Below, piece after piece: positions 13,935-25,262 of a stretch of DNA of 64,000 bases (position 1 is the first letter of the stretch; every line of letters starts with the position of its first letter). A program made the translations under genes and the position numbers. The stretch is from assembly GCA_963693085.1 (NCBI GenBank), contig OY856412.1, forward strand, positions 1,130,285,744-1,130,349,743, given 5' to 3'. The notes beneath the pieces were generated by a model. That model was not told the DNA's origin. It saw only the letters and a program-made list of their open reading frames with translations, and ran no database searches. Source of the DNA: Alisma plantago-aquatica. Its lineage: Eukaryota; Streptophyta; Magnoliopsida; Alismatales; Alismataceae.

Positions 13935-14113
13935 AGCCATCCTAAGTCCGGGTGTTCAACCTTAACCTTGTGGCTTAACATGTCTCCCTTTTGTTCCATA
14001 TGACATGATACTAAGACAATGGTCCTGAGCCATCCTAAGTGTAGGTGTTCAACCTCAACCTCTTGGCTTAACATGCCTCCATTTTGTCCCATGTGACATG
14101 ATATTAACTTGTT
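13935..14113 (+). repeat. Tandem duplication, about 93 bp unit
   Basis: Two adjacent units start at 13,935 and 14,028 with 'agccatcctaagt' and run through 'ggcttaacatg' and 'tgacatgatact/tt'. They differ at perhaps ten to fifteen positions. The duplication lies inside the probable LTR. Confidence 0.85.
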
Positions 14114-16530
14114 CTAGTGTCCAACATTACAAAAAAGTAGTTGATTTTATTAGGGAAACCCATAGAATACATTAAAAATACTTGAAATATCTCAATCTGG
14201 TTCCTTTCTCACCATTATCCCAAAGTATCATTTGCTTTGATGATTTAAAAGTGATCACTAGCCAAACCCTGATGATTATGACTCAATATACCTAGATCTA
14301 ATAATTTCTATAACTCTATCTTCCTATATAATATTTTGAAATTGTAGTTTAGATCTAGTTACTTTATTATGTCAGTGATAAAGTTGATACAGATCTTACT
14401 GAAGACTTATAACTTGAGTTTCTAAGATCATCTTTGTCAATAACTCAAACCCTATGAATGTTTACTCTACTCATGGGTCTATTGTAGTAAGAAAGACTAC
14501 TTTTATATACAGATGACTTTGTGGTTAATGAAATCCAAATTTCCGTAGCTTTTTCTTTGTTTAGCAATGGGTGTTAAATGAAGACAACCAGGGTTGAATA
14601 CTTTAATATACAAGGTTTCCCCAAATAAGGGACTTATATGAAAAACCCTAGAATCTGATCTCAACCATAGTCTACACAAACCTCTAGACTTTGGTAACCT
14701 TTGGTTGACCTAAAAGCCATAACTAAGGTTTTTAAAAATCTTTTTAACACATTGGCAGTTACTACTATTGGATATTGAATTGCTTGTTGATAATGTGATC
14801 ATATGATCCTCACACAAAGTTAGGTACATGGGTTATTTATGTATTACCACCTTAATTTGTGCATTAGTTTCAAGTGGTCTTTCTTGAGTTGTACTCTTTC
14901 ACATAAATGAAGTGGTTACTTTAAAATATGTAAACTGTTAAGATCCTATGTACATCATTTATTCTAATTAATAAATCTAACCCAATAACTAGACCCTCAC
15001 GTGTGCGTTCCTTGGAGAAATATGCTCCCACATTTTTTGGAATGATCCCTAGTAAAGATATCTAACCACAAGTATAACTTTAAGATTGATTCCAAGATGG
15101 ACCACCAAGTATAGAAAAGAGTCCCTCATGGGAATGTACATTGATATAACAAGTGAGAAATTTGAGTATGGTTGAACATACTATTGAAACTATTAATTTC
15201 ATCACTTGCAATAATTTGAATTTTTACTGCAGTTTCTTTTGTTCAAATTATATGCACACCTTTTGGTCGCACCCATGTACAAGATATAGTTTTATGCTGA
15301 AACATGTGCTATTTTTTGGCATTTTATGTTGTGCTCGGGACCCTTAAAGGAGTTTGATGCTGACTCATCTCAAAAACAAGAAAAATACTTGATGATTTAT
15401 TACAAACTACGGAGGATTAGAGACACAAGTTTTCCTTTTTAGTTATCATAGATATTAGGTTAGTTTTTCCAATGTTTCATGTATGTACCTTCATATGAAA
15501 GAACTAGAAGACTATACTATACTTTTCAATGCAATTATTGATTACCAATGGTTATTTAACTGATATCGTCTTAAAAGTATGGGATAATGCCCCTTGCCTC
15601 TCTAGTCCACCTTTATTGTATATAAAAAGATGAGGGGTTGTTATAACATACATCTTAGAATATTTCCCATAATATACTATACTACATTATTACTACATCC
15701 AAGGTTAATACAAAATGCAAGCATATCAACATAGTGAATAATAAAATAAACCAAATACCTAGTTTATAGTCTTTTAAGTTTCTTAGATTCATGTAGAGTT
15801 TACTCATGAATTGGTCACACGAGATCATAATTATCATATATTAAATACCATATTAACCCTAATATATGTCTTAGTTTGGGTTTATCTTAGGTCATTTGAG
15901 TATCTCAATTTTTACTACTTTTATTATATCAGATTTTTGTCTTTGAAGTTAGATTAGGTCATATTACTACTCATTAATTTCGAAGATAATTACATGCACA
16001 TTTGAAGTATTAGATTATATACATGAATCAAACTAAGGTTTCATACATCTTTGGATCTATGGACACTCAATTTTTTATGACCTCAATAGAACTTCACAAT
16101 TGAATGCAAATTCTATAGCTAATGATGGACTCCATTACACACTGCACCCATTTTCCATACATCTTTTTCCACCTTTTCCCTCATTTTCAGCACATTCTAT
16201 CCATTCCTTTTTGCCCAATTACACCCAATTTGGCCTTTTTGCAAAGAAACCTTCTTTTAGACTACAAGTGTAATTGTCCTTAAATTCTATTTTAAATAAG
16301 TCATTTTCACAAATTGCCCACTTGAATTTTCTATTATAAAATCTATCCTTTTCAACTACCTTCTCTAGAAAAATCTGAGAGATAATCTTGACTTATCTTT
16401 TTGTGCAAGTTTTCTCTGATTTTTTCTAGAACAATCCTAAAAATTACTGGGAAAATGAGAAATTGCATTTTTTCCACCAAGGGACATCAGGCAGATCATA
16501 GCCACCCACCACATGCATACCAAATGTAAT

Positions 16531-16905
16531 GAGTGAGGTAGTCATTTATCTATCTTCTGGAGAGACAAGAAGGGACTAGAATATGTTGGGTATGGGGGTT
16601 TATTTATAGGTGGATTTTAGAGTTTGAGATTCTACATAGAATCTTTTGGAAGAGGAGACTGATCACCCGATGTGCCATGTAGAGGAGGAATAGATCATAG
16701 CCATATGTTACATACCACATGGCAGATCACCTCGATTCATGCCCCCTCTATGTGGCACATCGCGGTGATCAGTCGCCTCTTCTAGAAGATTCTACCCAGA
16801 ATCTTGAATCCTAAAAGTTACATATCAATAGACCCACATACAAAATGTATTATAAGCCCCTATCATCTCTCTTGAAGCCATATAAATGACTACCTCACTC
16901 TTTAT
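16531..16905. repeat. Large inverted repeat containing the LTR TATA region
   Basis: The left arm (about 16,531-16,700) is the imperfect reverse complement of the right arm (about 16,735-16,905). Matching landmarks are 'gagtgaggtagtcattta' against 'atgactacctcactc' and 'gaggagactgatcac' against 'gtgatcagtcgcctc', with a loop of about 35 bp. The right arm carries TATAAA at about 16,879, just before a conserved CT-containing stretch that looks like the start of the R region. Either the promoter was duplicated in inverse orientation or a hairpin element inserted there. Confidence 0.85.
16879..16884 (+). promoter_or_regulatory. Putative LTR TATA box
   Basis: A TATAAA within 'gccatataaatgac' lies about 800 bp upstream of the LTR end. 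This is a reasonable place for an LTR promoter. The call is inference from motif and position only. Confidence 0.4.
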
Positions 16906-17684
16906 ATTTCATTTCACTTGTGATCAATGAATCCTTCCTCTGACACCTTGTACTCTATTAGATCTATAGAATGATAAACTTCTCTAACTACTATAACTAA
17001 CTATTGCATTAGTTATTCTAACTATTTCACCTGACCTAATTTATTGTTTCATATGATCTGTTAACTACTTTCTACCCCATTGTACTATAATTGTTGCTTT
17101 TATTTACATCAGAAAACTGAGATCCAATTTCTCCAACCATACACTTGCTAGTCATCCTCTAAAATCCTATGCATCGATCCTAATGACCAATGGAGGATCT
17201 CCACATAGGGGAGGTGATGAGGTGACTAGGACCAAAATGCACATAAACGTTTAGGACTTCTATAGTGATGACATGAAACACATGGTAATCTCCAGCCCTA
17301 AAATCTCACCCATCAATAAATATCTCTTTTTATGTTCTTTTCTTTAATTTAACCTTTCTAGATTTCTCATTTGCCCACAAAACGATAGGGTTTTGATACC
17401 AATTTACCAAGCAAGATGGGGGTGCTAATCCTTCCCCACTCATAACTAGATCACCATATCTAATCTCTTGTTTTGATTTTTAATTTTCAATTTCCATCCA
17501 GTGTGGATAATCGCTTAGATTGACACCATGGCTTCAACGACTTCTCATTCATCCTCATTTTCCACACAAAATGTGGTGGCGATGGTGATCTCTCTTTTTT
17601 ATGTGATGTTCCACTACCAAAAAGAGTAGAATTTTATTCATTGAATATCACTTTTCCCTCTTTTTTTGGAAAGGTGTGACAGAT

Positions 17685-17697
17685 TGGCGACTCCGCC
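17685..17697 (+). other. Primer-binding site (Tat/Ogre type)
   Basis: TGGCGACTCCGCC follows the LTR end after a 3 bp gap. This sequence is typical of the minus-strand primer-binding site of Tat/Ogre gypsy elements and is usually assigned to an arginine tRNA. It differs from the methionine-tRNA sites of the other elements in this window (25,251, 33,046, 63,359). Confidence 0.8.
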
Positions 17698-19880
17698 AAA
17701 GAGTAATTCTAAGATAGTCTGAATCAAACTCCCACTATTTTGTTTCAAAGATTGAGCATCTTTAGGATCAGTGGTTTACTATTTCTATTTTGTTTCATTT
17801 TTAATATGTTTTTCTTTTGGTTTGGGAAGGGTGGCAAACCACCCTACTCCTCCAGCCTTGGGTGTGTGGACTGAGGCAATCCACTATCCATGTTCCTCCT
17901 TTGTTTTTGTTCTTTTTCCTGATTCTATTTTGTTTCCCCTTTTTTCAAATATCTCATTTAGGGTTTTATGTGTGCTTCCCGTCCAAGGTTTGGTCTTTTC
18001 TTCCCAAACAAAAAAAAACAAAAAATAAAGAATGAATTGCAAGTGTGGGTTGAAAACACAATCAAAACTTTCTTGAAAACATGCTACTATTATTCCTTTA
18101 TTTATATGTCAATGATTATCAAGTATGAGTTAAATCCTCAAGATATTAAAACCCATGACATGCACTTCTCACTCCTATAAGCCCATGTCTCATGGAATGG
18201 GTTCCAACCTCGTGTTAAATCCCTAGAAGTGGTACAAGATGCCAATAAAGGTACCAAACTAACATTAAGTTGGACGTCCAAAGGACTTCAAAACATCCCA
18301 TTTTCCTAAAACTCATACTTTATTATGGCCTCTTTAGTCATGAGGTATATTGGCAGTAGTAACTTTATTTACTAAACCTGGGATGCCCCTCAACGAGTGT
18401 GATCCATCCATAGAAAAGCTAAGGATCAAACTCTCCTATACAGGTCCTACATGAATGAGGTTGTAACATGGCTCTAAAATCATTGGCTAAATGGGGATGG
18501 CTATTTGTTTCTTGTGTCTCTTATCATTTCTATTGAAAATTATTGAGATTCTTGCTAACCCTTTGCATGTATAGATTTAAACAATCTTTTTTCAAAGAAT
18601 AACAATCTCAAATTCAAATAGTCTTTTTTAAAGATTAACAATCTTTTTTTAAGAATCACAATCTAAAAATCAAACGATCTTTTCAAAAATTAACAATATC
18701 AATTCAAAGAATCTTTTTCAAACACGTACAATCTCAAACTCATAATAACCTTCCTCAAAGATTAATAGTCTTAAATCCAAAAACCTTTCCAAATGGATCA
18801 TTTTCAATCAATTGACTTAAAGAAAGAGCATTGTTCAAAAGTCGAGCTTCTCATGTTGAACATCACTAAGAAGGAAAACAAAATCTTCCCTAAAGAGGGG
18901 GTTGTCCTCTAAACTTGGGGAAAAATTGAGTTCCTCACATCATGTAAGGCATCATTTTTTGATGTTTGATCTACCCCACAATGGTCTTGGACTATGACCT
19001 TAAACTAATCCCACTTCAACTTTCAAATACTTTTTGGGTCTTGCACCTAAAAGTGGCCCAATCACACTTCATCTTCCTAAATAGGGTCATGGACTACAAA
19101 ATAAAAATAGAACATGATCTCTCATTTAGCTCCATAAAGAAGGAGAAGCCAAGATGAGGCTTTCCCTTTGTCAATTGTTTCTTACATCTATAGGAAAAGA
19201 AATCCCAAGAGAAATCCCTAAAACTAGGAGAAACTAGGGTGTCATGGTTGCTTCCAAGGGTTTTGGTTTGGTAACCCCACTCAACAAGGATGCCATGAGA
19301 AATAAAAGCAATTGATTAAGCACAATCATTGGCCACGTGAGGGATACCTTAATCTAGATGAACCACTCAAATCCCCACCTTCTACCTTATCTTGAACGGT
19401 CCTCTTTGGAGGACTTTCCAAAGGAACATCACATCCATGATCTTTTTTTTCTTCCATGGCATTGGAAAGTACGCCTCATGCAAAAGTGGATATGTTCCCT
19501 CATATATCCCAAGTTGGGGAAATGAACAACCACTAATAAAAAGTAGTTACAATTAAGAACAAGAATTCAAGTGTCTTCCGTCATGAGAATGTCACAAAAA
19601 TTTAAGATTACTCCTCCTTGTACACTTCCAAGTCCGAAGAGAAAGTCCTTTACATTTCTTGATTTATGTAATGCCTATAGAGGCATCCATCCCAAAATAC
19701 ACAATATTTTCTCATAATGTACACCCTACTTTTGAATCCTACTAATGTTCATTTCAAAACATAATGGGGAAATCAAGAAGCATGTACTTGTCCTGGTCTT
19801 GCCAATGATTAGCCCAGAAGGTTGGGAATAGTAGTACATATCATTAGTTTGATGGCATCTCCAAAGGTATGCCATCTAAA
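17698..19880 (+). other. Untranslated leader region of the Tat/Ogre-type element
   Basis: This is about 2.2 kb between the primer-binding site and the first gag similarity. It contains short open frames (17,771-18,180) that match nothing, poly-A interruptions, and an AT-rich degenerate repeat. Long leaders are usual in this lineage. No complete upstream ORF is recognised. Confidence 0.5.
18575..18790 (+). repeat. Degenerate AT-rich tandem repeat
   Basis: About six to seven variants of a 25-35 bp unit built from 'aacaatctcaaat' plus 'atcttttt(c)aaagatt' follow one another in the leader. The units are strongly diverged. Confidence 0.7.
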
Positions 19881-19889
19881 ACAATTAAG

Positions 19890-21860
19890 ACAAATTGGAA
19901 GAGGTGGGGAAATGCAACGAAGTTGTTTTCATACCTGAGACAACAACCGCTCAAGACGGACCTTCACAAAAGAAGTTTATCAACATCCCCTTCCTACCTC
20001 CACCAAGCTCAGCATATACAAGAGGGAGGTACCATCTAGGATTCACCGAGCAAGGCACACGGGGTTATCCACAACATTCTTCATGTATGGCATGTGGGAT
20101 TCCCATCTTCCACAACTAGAAACATTCCATCTAAGGATATGCCAGAGTCTTCCATTTGAGAACATTGGGGAAGTCTGAATACCCAGAAGGTGGCACGCCC
20201 TTCTTGAAAATTGAAGAAGAAGATAGAGGAAAAAAGAAATAAGAAGAATCTTCAACTGCACAAGGAGATTTCTAAGGCGCCAAGAAGGTCGACACCATCA
20301 CAAAGGTCCAAATGCAATATATGAATGGTCAACAATTAGTCTCATGCATGCACTCTATGTATCAACCATCCCACTTTTCGTACAACTCATACATAGGGGA
20401 GGGTATTAATTCCCACTACCTATATACATGGTGCCAATGACAATCAAATCACCTACAATACTCGTGGTGGCCACACGCCCAAGAGTTGTTGCACGGGAAC
20501 CTACTGCTGCTAATCCCCTACTACTCAAGATCATGCAAAAGATCAACAACTAGAATGGAAGAAGGACAACAAGATGATGTTCAGTGAATTATTTCACTTT
20601 GCAGATGCAAAATTTCCTAACAACTTCAACATACCAAAGTTCCATTAGTATTCTAGAAAGGAGGATCCTTTGGCCACATCAAGGTGTATTGCTTAGATAT
20701 GTTGAATGTCTAGAATGATGACAAGGTACTAATACATTGTTTCTCATGGACCTTTAATGGCCCCTCGTTGGCCTAGTACAACCATACAATAATTAGGACA
20801 TGACTTACACTACCATATGAGCCAAGATAGCTAAGAAGTGTATCAACCACTATGCATGGAATATGGACTAGATTCCAACCAAAGAAGACTTGCAAGCACT
20901 GCAACAAAAGACTGATGAAAGCTTCTATGAGTTTTTTCAGAGGTGAAGGGAGCTAACAACTCAACTGGGATTCAAGCCTATGGATAAGGATGACATAGAC
21001 ATCGTGATTATAGTTTCCATGCCAGCTCTCACTGAACTCTTATCTTTGGAAAGGTACATCACCTTCTTAGAGCTCATAAAAGCGATTGTAGAGATAAAAA
21101 ATTCCATTAAGAGGGGGCTCTACCAAAACATAGGCCTCACTTTTCAGCTAGCGTCCACCTTTTCAATGTTGAATTAGAAGACCAAGTGGACGAAAGCAAA
21201 AACATTCGATACCACGGTAAGAGTGATACTCATCCTTGCTAGAATGGATAAGAAACAACCAAAAACCATATAGACCCCATTGTGAAACAATCGAAGGCAT
21301 AGCCTATCCATGCCTTGACGCCTCAGCAACAAAAGGCTCACATTATACCTCCTAGATATCAGCCTTAGTACCTATCCCTACAGTAGGCCTGGACATCGAG
21401 TAACTACTATGGGTATGTGCCACCCCCTTCCAGCCTTCAATGCAATAGGCGCAAACACTCCGTGGCAGCAAATAACCGAACTCTTCATGCCGAGATAGCA
21501 AATGCCACTCAATTAGAAGAGGAGGCATCTAACTGAGAAGGAAGTTCACCCTTAGGGAGCTTCTCTCAGTATTATCCTACTAGATATCAATCATCCACTG
21601 AAGTTTTCAGACATAATGGATCCATCAAGTCCTTTTCTAAAGAGAAACAACACCCACACATTTTACAACTTCCACCAAGTGCCATAGGATAGATCCCTAC
21701 ATCACGATCAAGCATGCCTTATAAGACTTGATAGATGCTAGTGAAGTCCACACAGTTGCATCAGAGGAGGCACCTTCATCCAACATGATGGCCATTATTT
21801 CATCACCTAAATATTTGCCCAATGGGTTTGTCCTCCCTTTAGAGAAAGTAATTAAGAATT
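19890..21860 (+). pseudogene. gag: gag pseudogene (5' part) of the Tat/Ogre-type gypsy element
   Basis: A broken gag-like (retrotransposon capsid) frame. Recognisable pieces in order are a stretch at about 20,590-20,780 (FADAKFPNNFN, then IHCFS before GPSLA) that fits the start of the capsid fold, and one at about 20,870-21,170 (PTKEDLQALQQK, SFYEFF, RELTTQLGFKP, and PALTEL later) that fits the second half of the family domain. In these elements gag builds the virus-like particle. Several stops and frameshifts interrupt it, so it cannot be translated. The similarity continues with SPKYLPNGFVLPLEKVIKN up to 21,860, where the younger LTR element inserts and splits the gene. The lineage is inferred from this gag together with the pol parts at 50-53.7 kb. 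Confidence 0.75.
21856..21860 (+). repeat. Target-site duplication GAATT (left)
   Basis: GAATT directly precedes the LTR start TGTTACAACC. The same five bases directly follow the last LTR end at 36,173. Five-base duplications are standard for Ty3/gypsy integration, so these are the two ends of one insertion event. Confidence 0.9.
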
Positions 21861-24800
21861 TGTTACAACCCCAACTTTTTGGGTTCTTTTGGTGAGAAAT
21901 GTAATTTCTCCTATTAAAGATATTTAAACAAATAATGATATAATTTGTTTTGAATAAAAGGATTTCGTTTATAATATCCTTGTTGGTTGTTTTGTGGGCT
22001 TTATTGGCTATTGGGCCCAATAATAAGGAAAAGGCAACGAAAACTCCATTATTAAATGAGTAAATAAGAAAATGGAGGAAATAAAGATGTAGAAACCTCT
22101 ACAAGGCAAAGGAATGTTATCCAAATTGGATTTCATGACTCTTGGGTTCCTTGGGTTCCAAGGAGTCCAAAGTTGCAAAGATAATGCAACAAGAAAAGAA
22201 AAGATCAATCAAATATTTCCTTATTAAGAAAGAAATCAGAGACAATGATAAAATATGGGAAATATGTGGAAAGAGGAAAGATTGAGTCATCCTTGATGGA
22301 TTTTCGTATCCATAAGGTTTCTAATATTAAAAGGAATTCCAATAAGGAAAATAAAAAGAGAGATAAAGAGAAATCCTCAAAAAGAGATATTTTAATAAAG
22401 AAATAAAAAGGATAATGAGAAATAATGGATATAGATGCATCTAGAAGGATAATGAGTAACCACTAAAAAGGATTTTGAAATATTAGAGTTTCTTAGGGTC
22501 TAAGGAGCCCCAATCGAGAAAAAGAAAGAGAAAATACCAATAATACAAAAAGAGGATAATGTGATACATAATTAATGAATTTTGTGGCATTGTTAAAAAG
22601 GAGGTATTTTCTACTAAAGGAAAATATAAATTTGTGCCAATGGATTAAAAGTCAAGCATAAAGAGAATTAGAGAGAGAATTTTTGAAATCCTAAATATCC
22701 AATGAACATGGTTTTTTAAGAAGATAATTAGGAGAGAGAAGTTTGCTTCTTAATGAAGGAACTTGGGTTCCTATTGGGAAAAGAACTTAGTAACTCGTAG
22801 ATGAACACCTTAGGGTGTGGATACACTCCCCTATAAAAGGGGTAGAACCTCTGGTTCGAGTTCAAGAAAGACCCACGCATCCCTCTCTCTCTTCTCCTTC
22901 TTATTTGCATGCAAACCCTAGTAAAGAGGGTAGTTCAACCCCTGGGGCAATGAGGAGCCATGGACTGGAGTTCGGTGGAAGCACGATGCTCGCACGATAC
23001 CACAAAGGAACGCAACCATCATCCCCGTGCCCTGGCACTTGCGCGATACCAGGAGGAGGGCCACAGACCATCCGCGTGCTACAGAGCTATAAATCATCAA
23101 TCGGCCATCATGTCCAAATCTTAGTAGCATCCTCGCCTGTGCGGGGGAACGACGGAGGTAGGGGAACCACCCCTGATGCCCGTCGAGGTCTGGGGAGGGG
23201 CGGCACGACCGTACCTGGTCCTTGCTGCAGTGGTAGCATTAGGGTGAGCGAGGTAGAAGTAGACGGTGGACTATTGGACTGATTTGCCCCTTCTGTGGGC
23301 TGAAGGACTAGCAACTTATGCGAGGGTAAAAAGGTCTGTTAGTTATGTTTCCAAAATGGGCCGTGTTGCATGGAAGGTGATGATGTGGCGCTCAGTGATT
23401 GGTCCAAGTAAGTTTATATTGCAAAATGTTTATCTTTTTATCGGTAGTTCGGATCGATACATGTAAAATATGAACTTTGCTCAAGAAAATGAGAGGAATC
23501 CATTAAAAATAGGTTTAGAAGATAATTACTCTTTCAATTCAAAAATTAGTGGAAGTTATCAACTTTAATGCATTAATGATTAAGAAACCCTAATTTGAGA
23601 TGATTAATGTATTAAGAAGGGTTTTATGGATGATTAAAGTTGATATCAACCTATTAATCATAAAAAGATACATTAAGATTAAAAGGATGAACTTTGCATG
23701 TAATTGGTTTAATTTAGAGTTCCATGTACATGAATGAGCTTTAATGGGCCTTGAAACCCTAATGTTAGTCATTGTGACTCTTAATGGCTTTAATTGTTCA
23801 AATTCATGAATAAGCTGAAATATGATGGTCCTAAGCTATTTCGAGTATGAGAGTTCATAATTGTGGATAAATACCCTTAATATAATAATTAGGGGTTTCT
23901 AATGGATAAATGTAGATTAATGATAAATAGAGTTCATATGTGAATTAGATCATAATGAATGATGAGTTGTTGATCCGGAAGGAACCAAAGATGATAATTA
24001 GGCCTAATGATCTTGTCATGATTTAAAGGATAAAAATGGTAGTTTTAATATAAAGAGCATAATTGACTTAATTGATGGTTAATTGTGCCTTTAATCTGAA
24101 ATTAAGGTTATATGTTGTTAAAAGGTAACCTTAATATCTTTCATGAAGAATAGATGAGATAATTAGGGTTTGTGAGTAATTTTATAAAATTAGGGTTTAA
24201 ACAAGTAAAAATGAAGAGGAAAGCTAATTGCAATAGAAACCCTAGAAGTGGACAAGAAACCGTAGGAAGCGAGCTATGTTAAATAGATCTTGATGGCATG
24301 ATCAATGATAGGAAATTTTATGCATATTTTAGGATCTCTTTGTGTGCTTGCTTGCCTATTGGATTTCTTGCATTGATTGGATTAATTCTGTCTCAAATCA
24401 GCCAGATAGGTATGTGGTTAATTATGGTTAATCGCATTAGTTTCCCAAAGAGTTTCCCAGATGATTCATCACATTGAATGCAACTTATCAGTTTGGATGT
24501 TCATACTTGCAAATCATAAAGTCATTATGATTATCACAACAATAATAGGAGTGTGTATTCTCGCACCTACATGCCACCATGATGGATGATGCCAAAAGGT
24601 CAAGACCAGGAGAGAAGACCCATGGGCACCATGAGTGGTGACCCCAGACACCAAGCCTGGGATTGAGAAGGTTGTCTTTATTGAATGACTAATGGGAACT
24701 ATGAGAGGTGACCCCCGGCACCAAGCTCAGGATTGAGAAGGTGGCCTTCAGTCATTGGCAAAAGAGAAACCCTAAGGTGGGTATGCCAGAGTTAGGGCAA

Positions 24801-25248
24801 AAGCGGTGGAGAATGTCACACTGAAAGCGTAATTTGTCTTGTTAATTAACTCGATTGTGATATCTAGATTGTTAGCCATAATTGTGAAATTTTGGTTGTC
24901 CCCACATACCGGCACATTCATTTATGTTGACCGACGTTTTGTTTGTCGACATTTTAGGTACAAGATTGAAATGAACAAATAGTAAAGTGGCACATGTGGA
25001 ATTATATAAGAATTAAAATACAAAGGAGGATTAGTTAGAATAAACTCCAGATGTGGATAGAAGTAGATATCAAAGTTTTTGAAAAAGGTATGAAAAGTTT
25101 TATTTTATACCAGATTTCATTTTAGTTTGGTAGAATTTCATAATTATTACGGACTAATTGTTGAACCTTTGATTCTGTTAATTGGGATATCAGCTCTGAT
25201 CTTTTGGTCTCCCTTGATTGGGGGTTACCGGAAGGCGGGGTCGTTACA
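21861..25248 (+). mobile_element. LTR 1 (complete, 3,388 bp)
   Basis: It starts TGTTACAACCCC and ends GGGTCGTTACA. A TATAAA lies at 22,832, followed by a CT-rich start region and a GC-rich block (about 22,940-23,260). The open frames there (22,815-23,282 and others) are LTR sequence, not genes. A 70 bp internal duplication ('gaccccagacaccaag' type) sits at about 24,624-24,760. LTR 2 matches it end to end. Confidence 0.93.
22832..22837 (+). promoter_or_regulatory. Putative TATA box of LTR 1
   Basis: TATAAA in 'ccctataaaaggggtag' precedes a CT-rich probable transcription-start region. LTR 2 has the variant TATATAAGG at the equivalent place (30,637-30,645). Confidence 0.6.
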
Positions 25249-25250
25249 TT

Positions 25251-25262
25251 TGGTATCAGAGC
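25251..25262 (+). other. Primer-binding site (initiator-methionine tRNA type), copy 1
   Basis: TGGTATCAGAGC lies two bases after the end of LTR 1. It is the standard complement of the 3' end of plant initiator methionine tRNA. Confidence 0.93.

Larger units (their letters stand above)
13249..17681 (+). mobile_element. Probable 5' LTR of a Tat/Ogre-type Ty3/gypsy element
   Basis: The right end is well supported: GGTGTGACA at 17,673-17,681 is followed after 3 bp by a primer-binding site. The left end is inferred from TGTCACGCCCCC at 13,249, which gives the matching inverted termini TGTCAC...GTGACA and a length of 4.43 kb, within the long range known for this lineage. A TATA box (about 16,879-16,884) and the inverted repeat at 16.53-16.91 kb lie inside. 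No 3' LTR or matching target duplication was found, because the element is broken at its 3' side. The left boundary could be wrong; the right one is firm. Confidence 0.6.

Noticed and set aside
22815..23282. 155-codon open frame
   Set aside because: It is inside LTR 1, spans the promoter and transcription start, and the equivalent frame in LTR 2 is broken.
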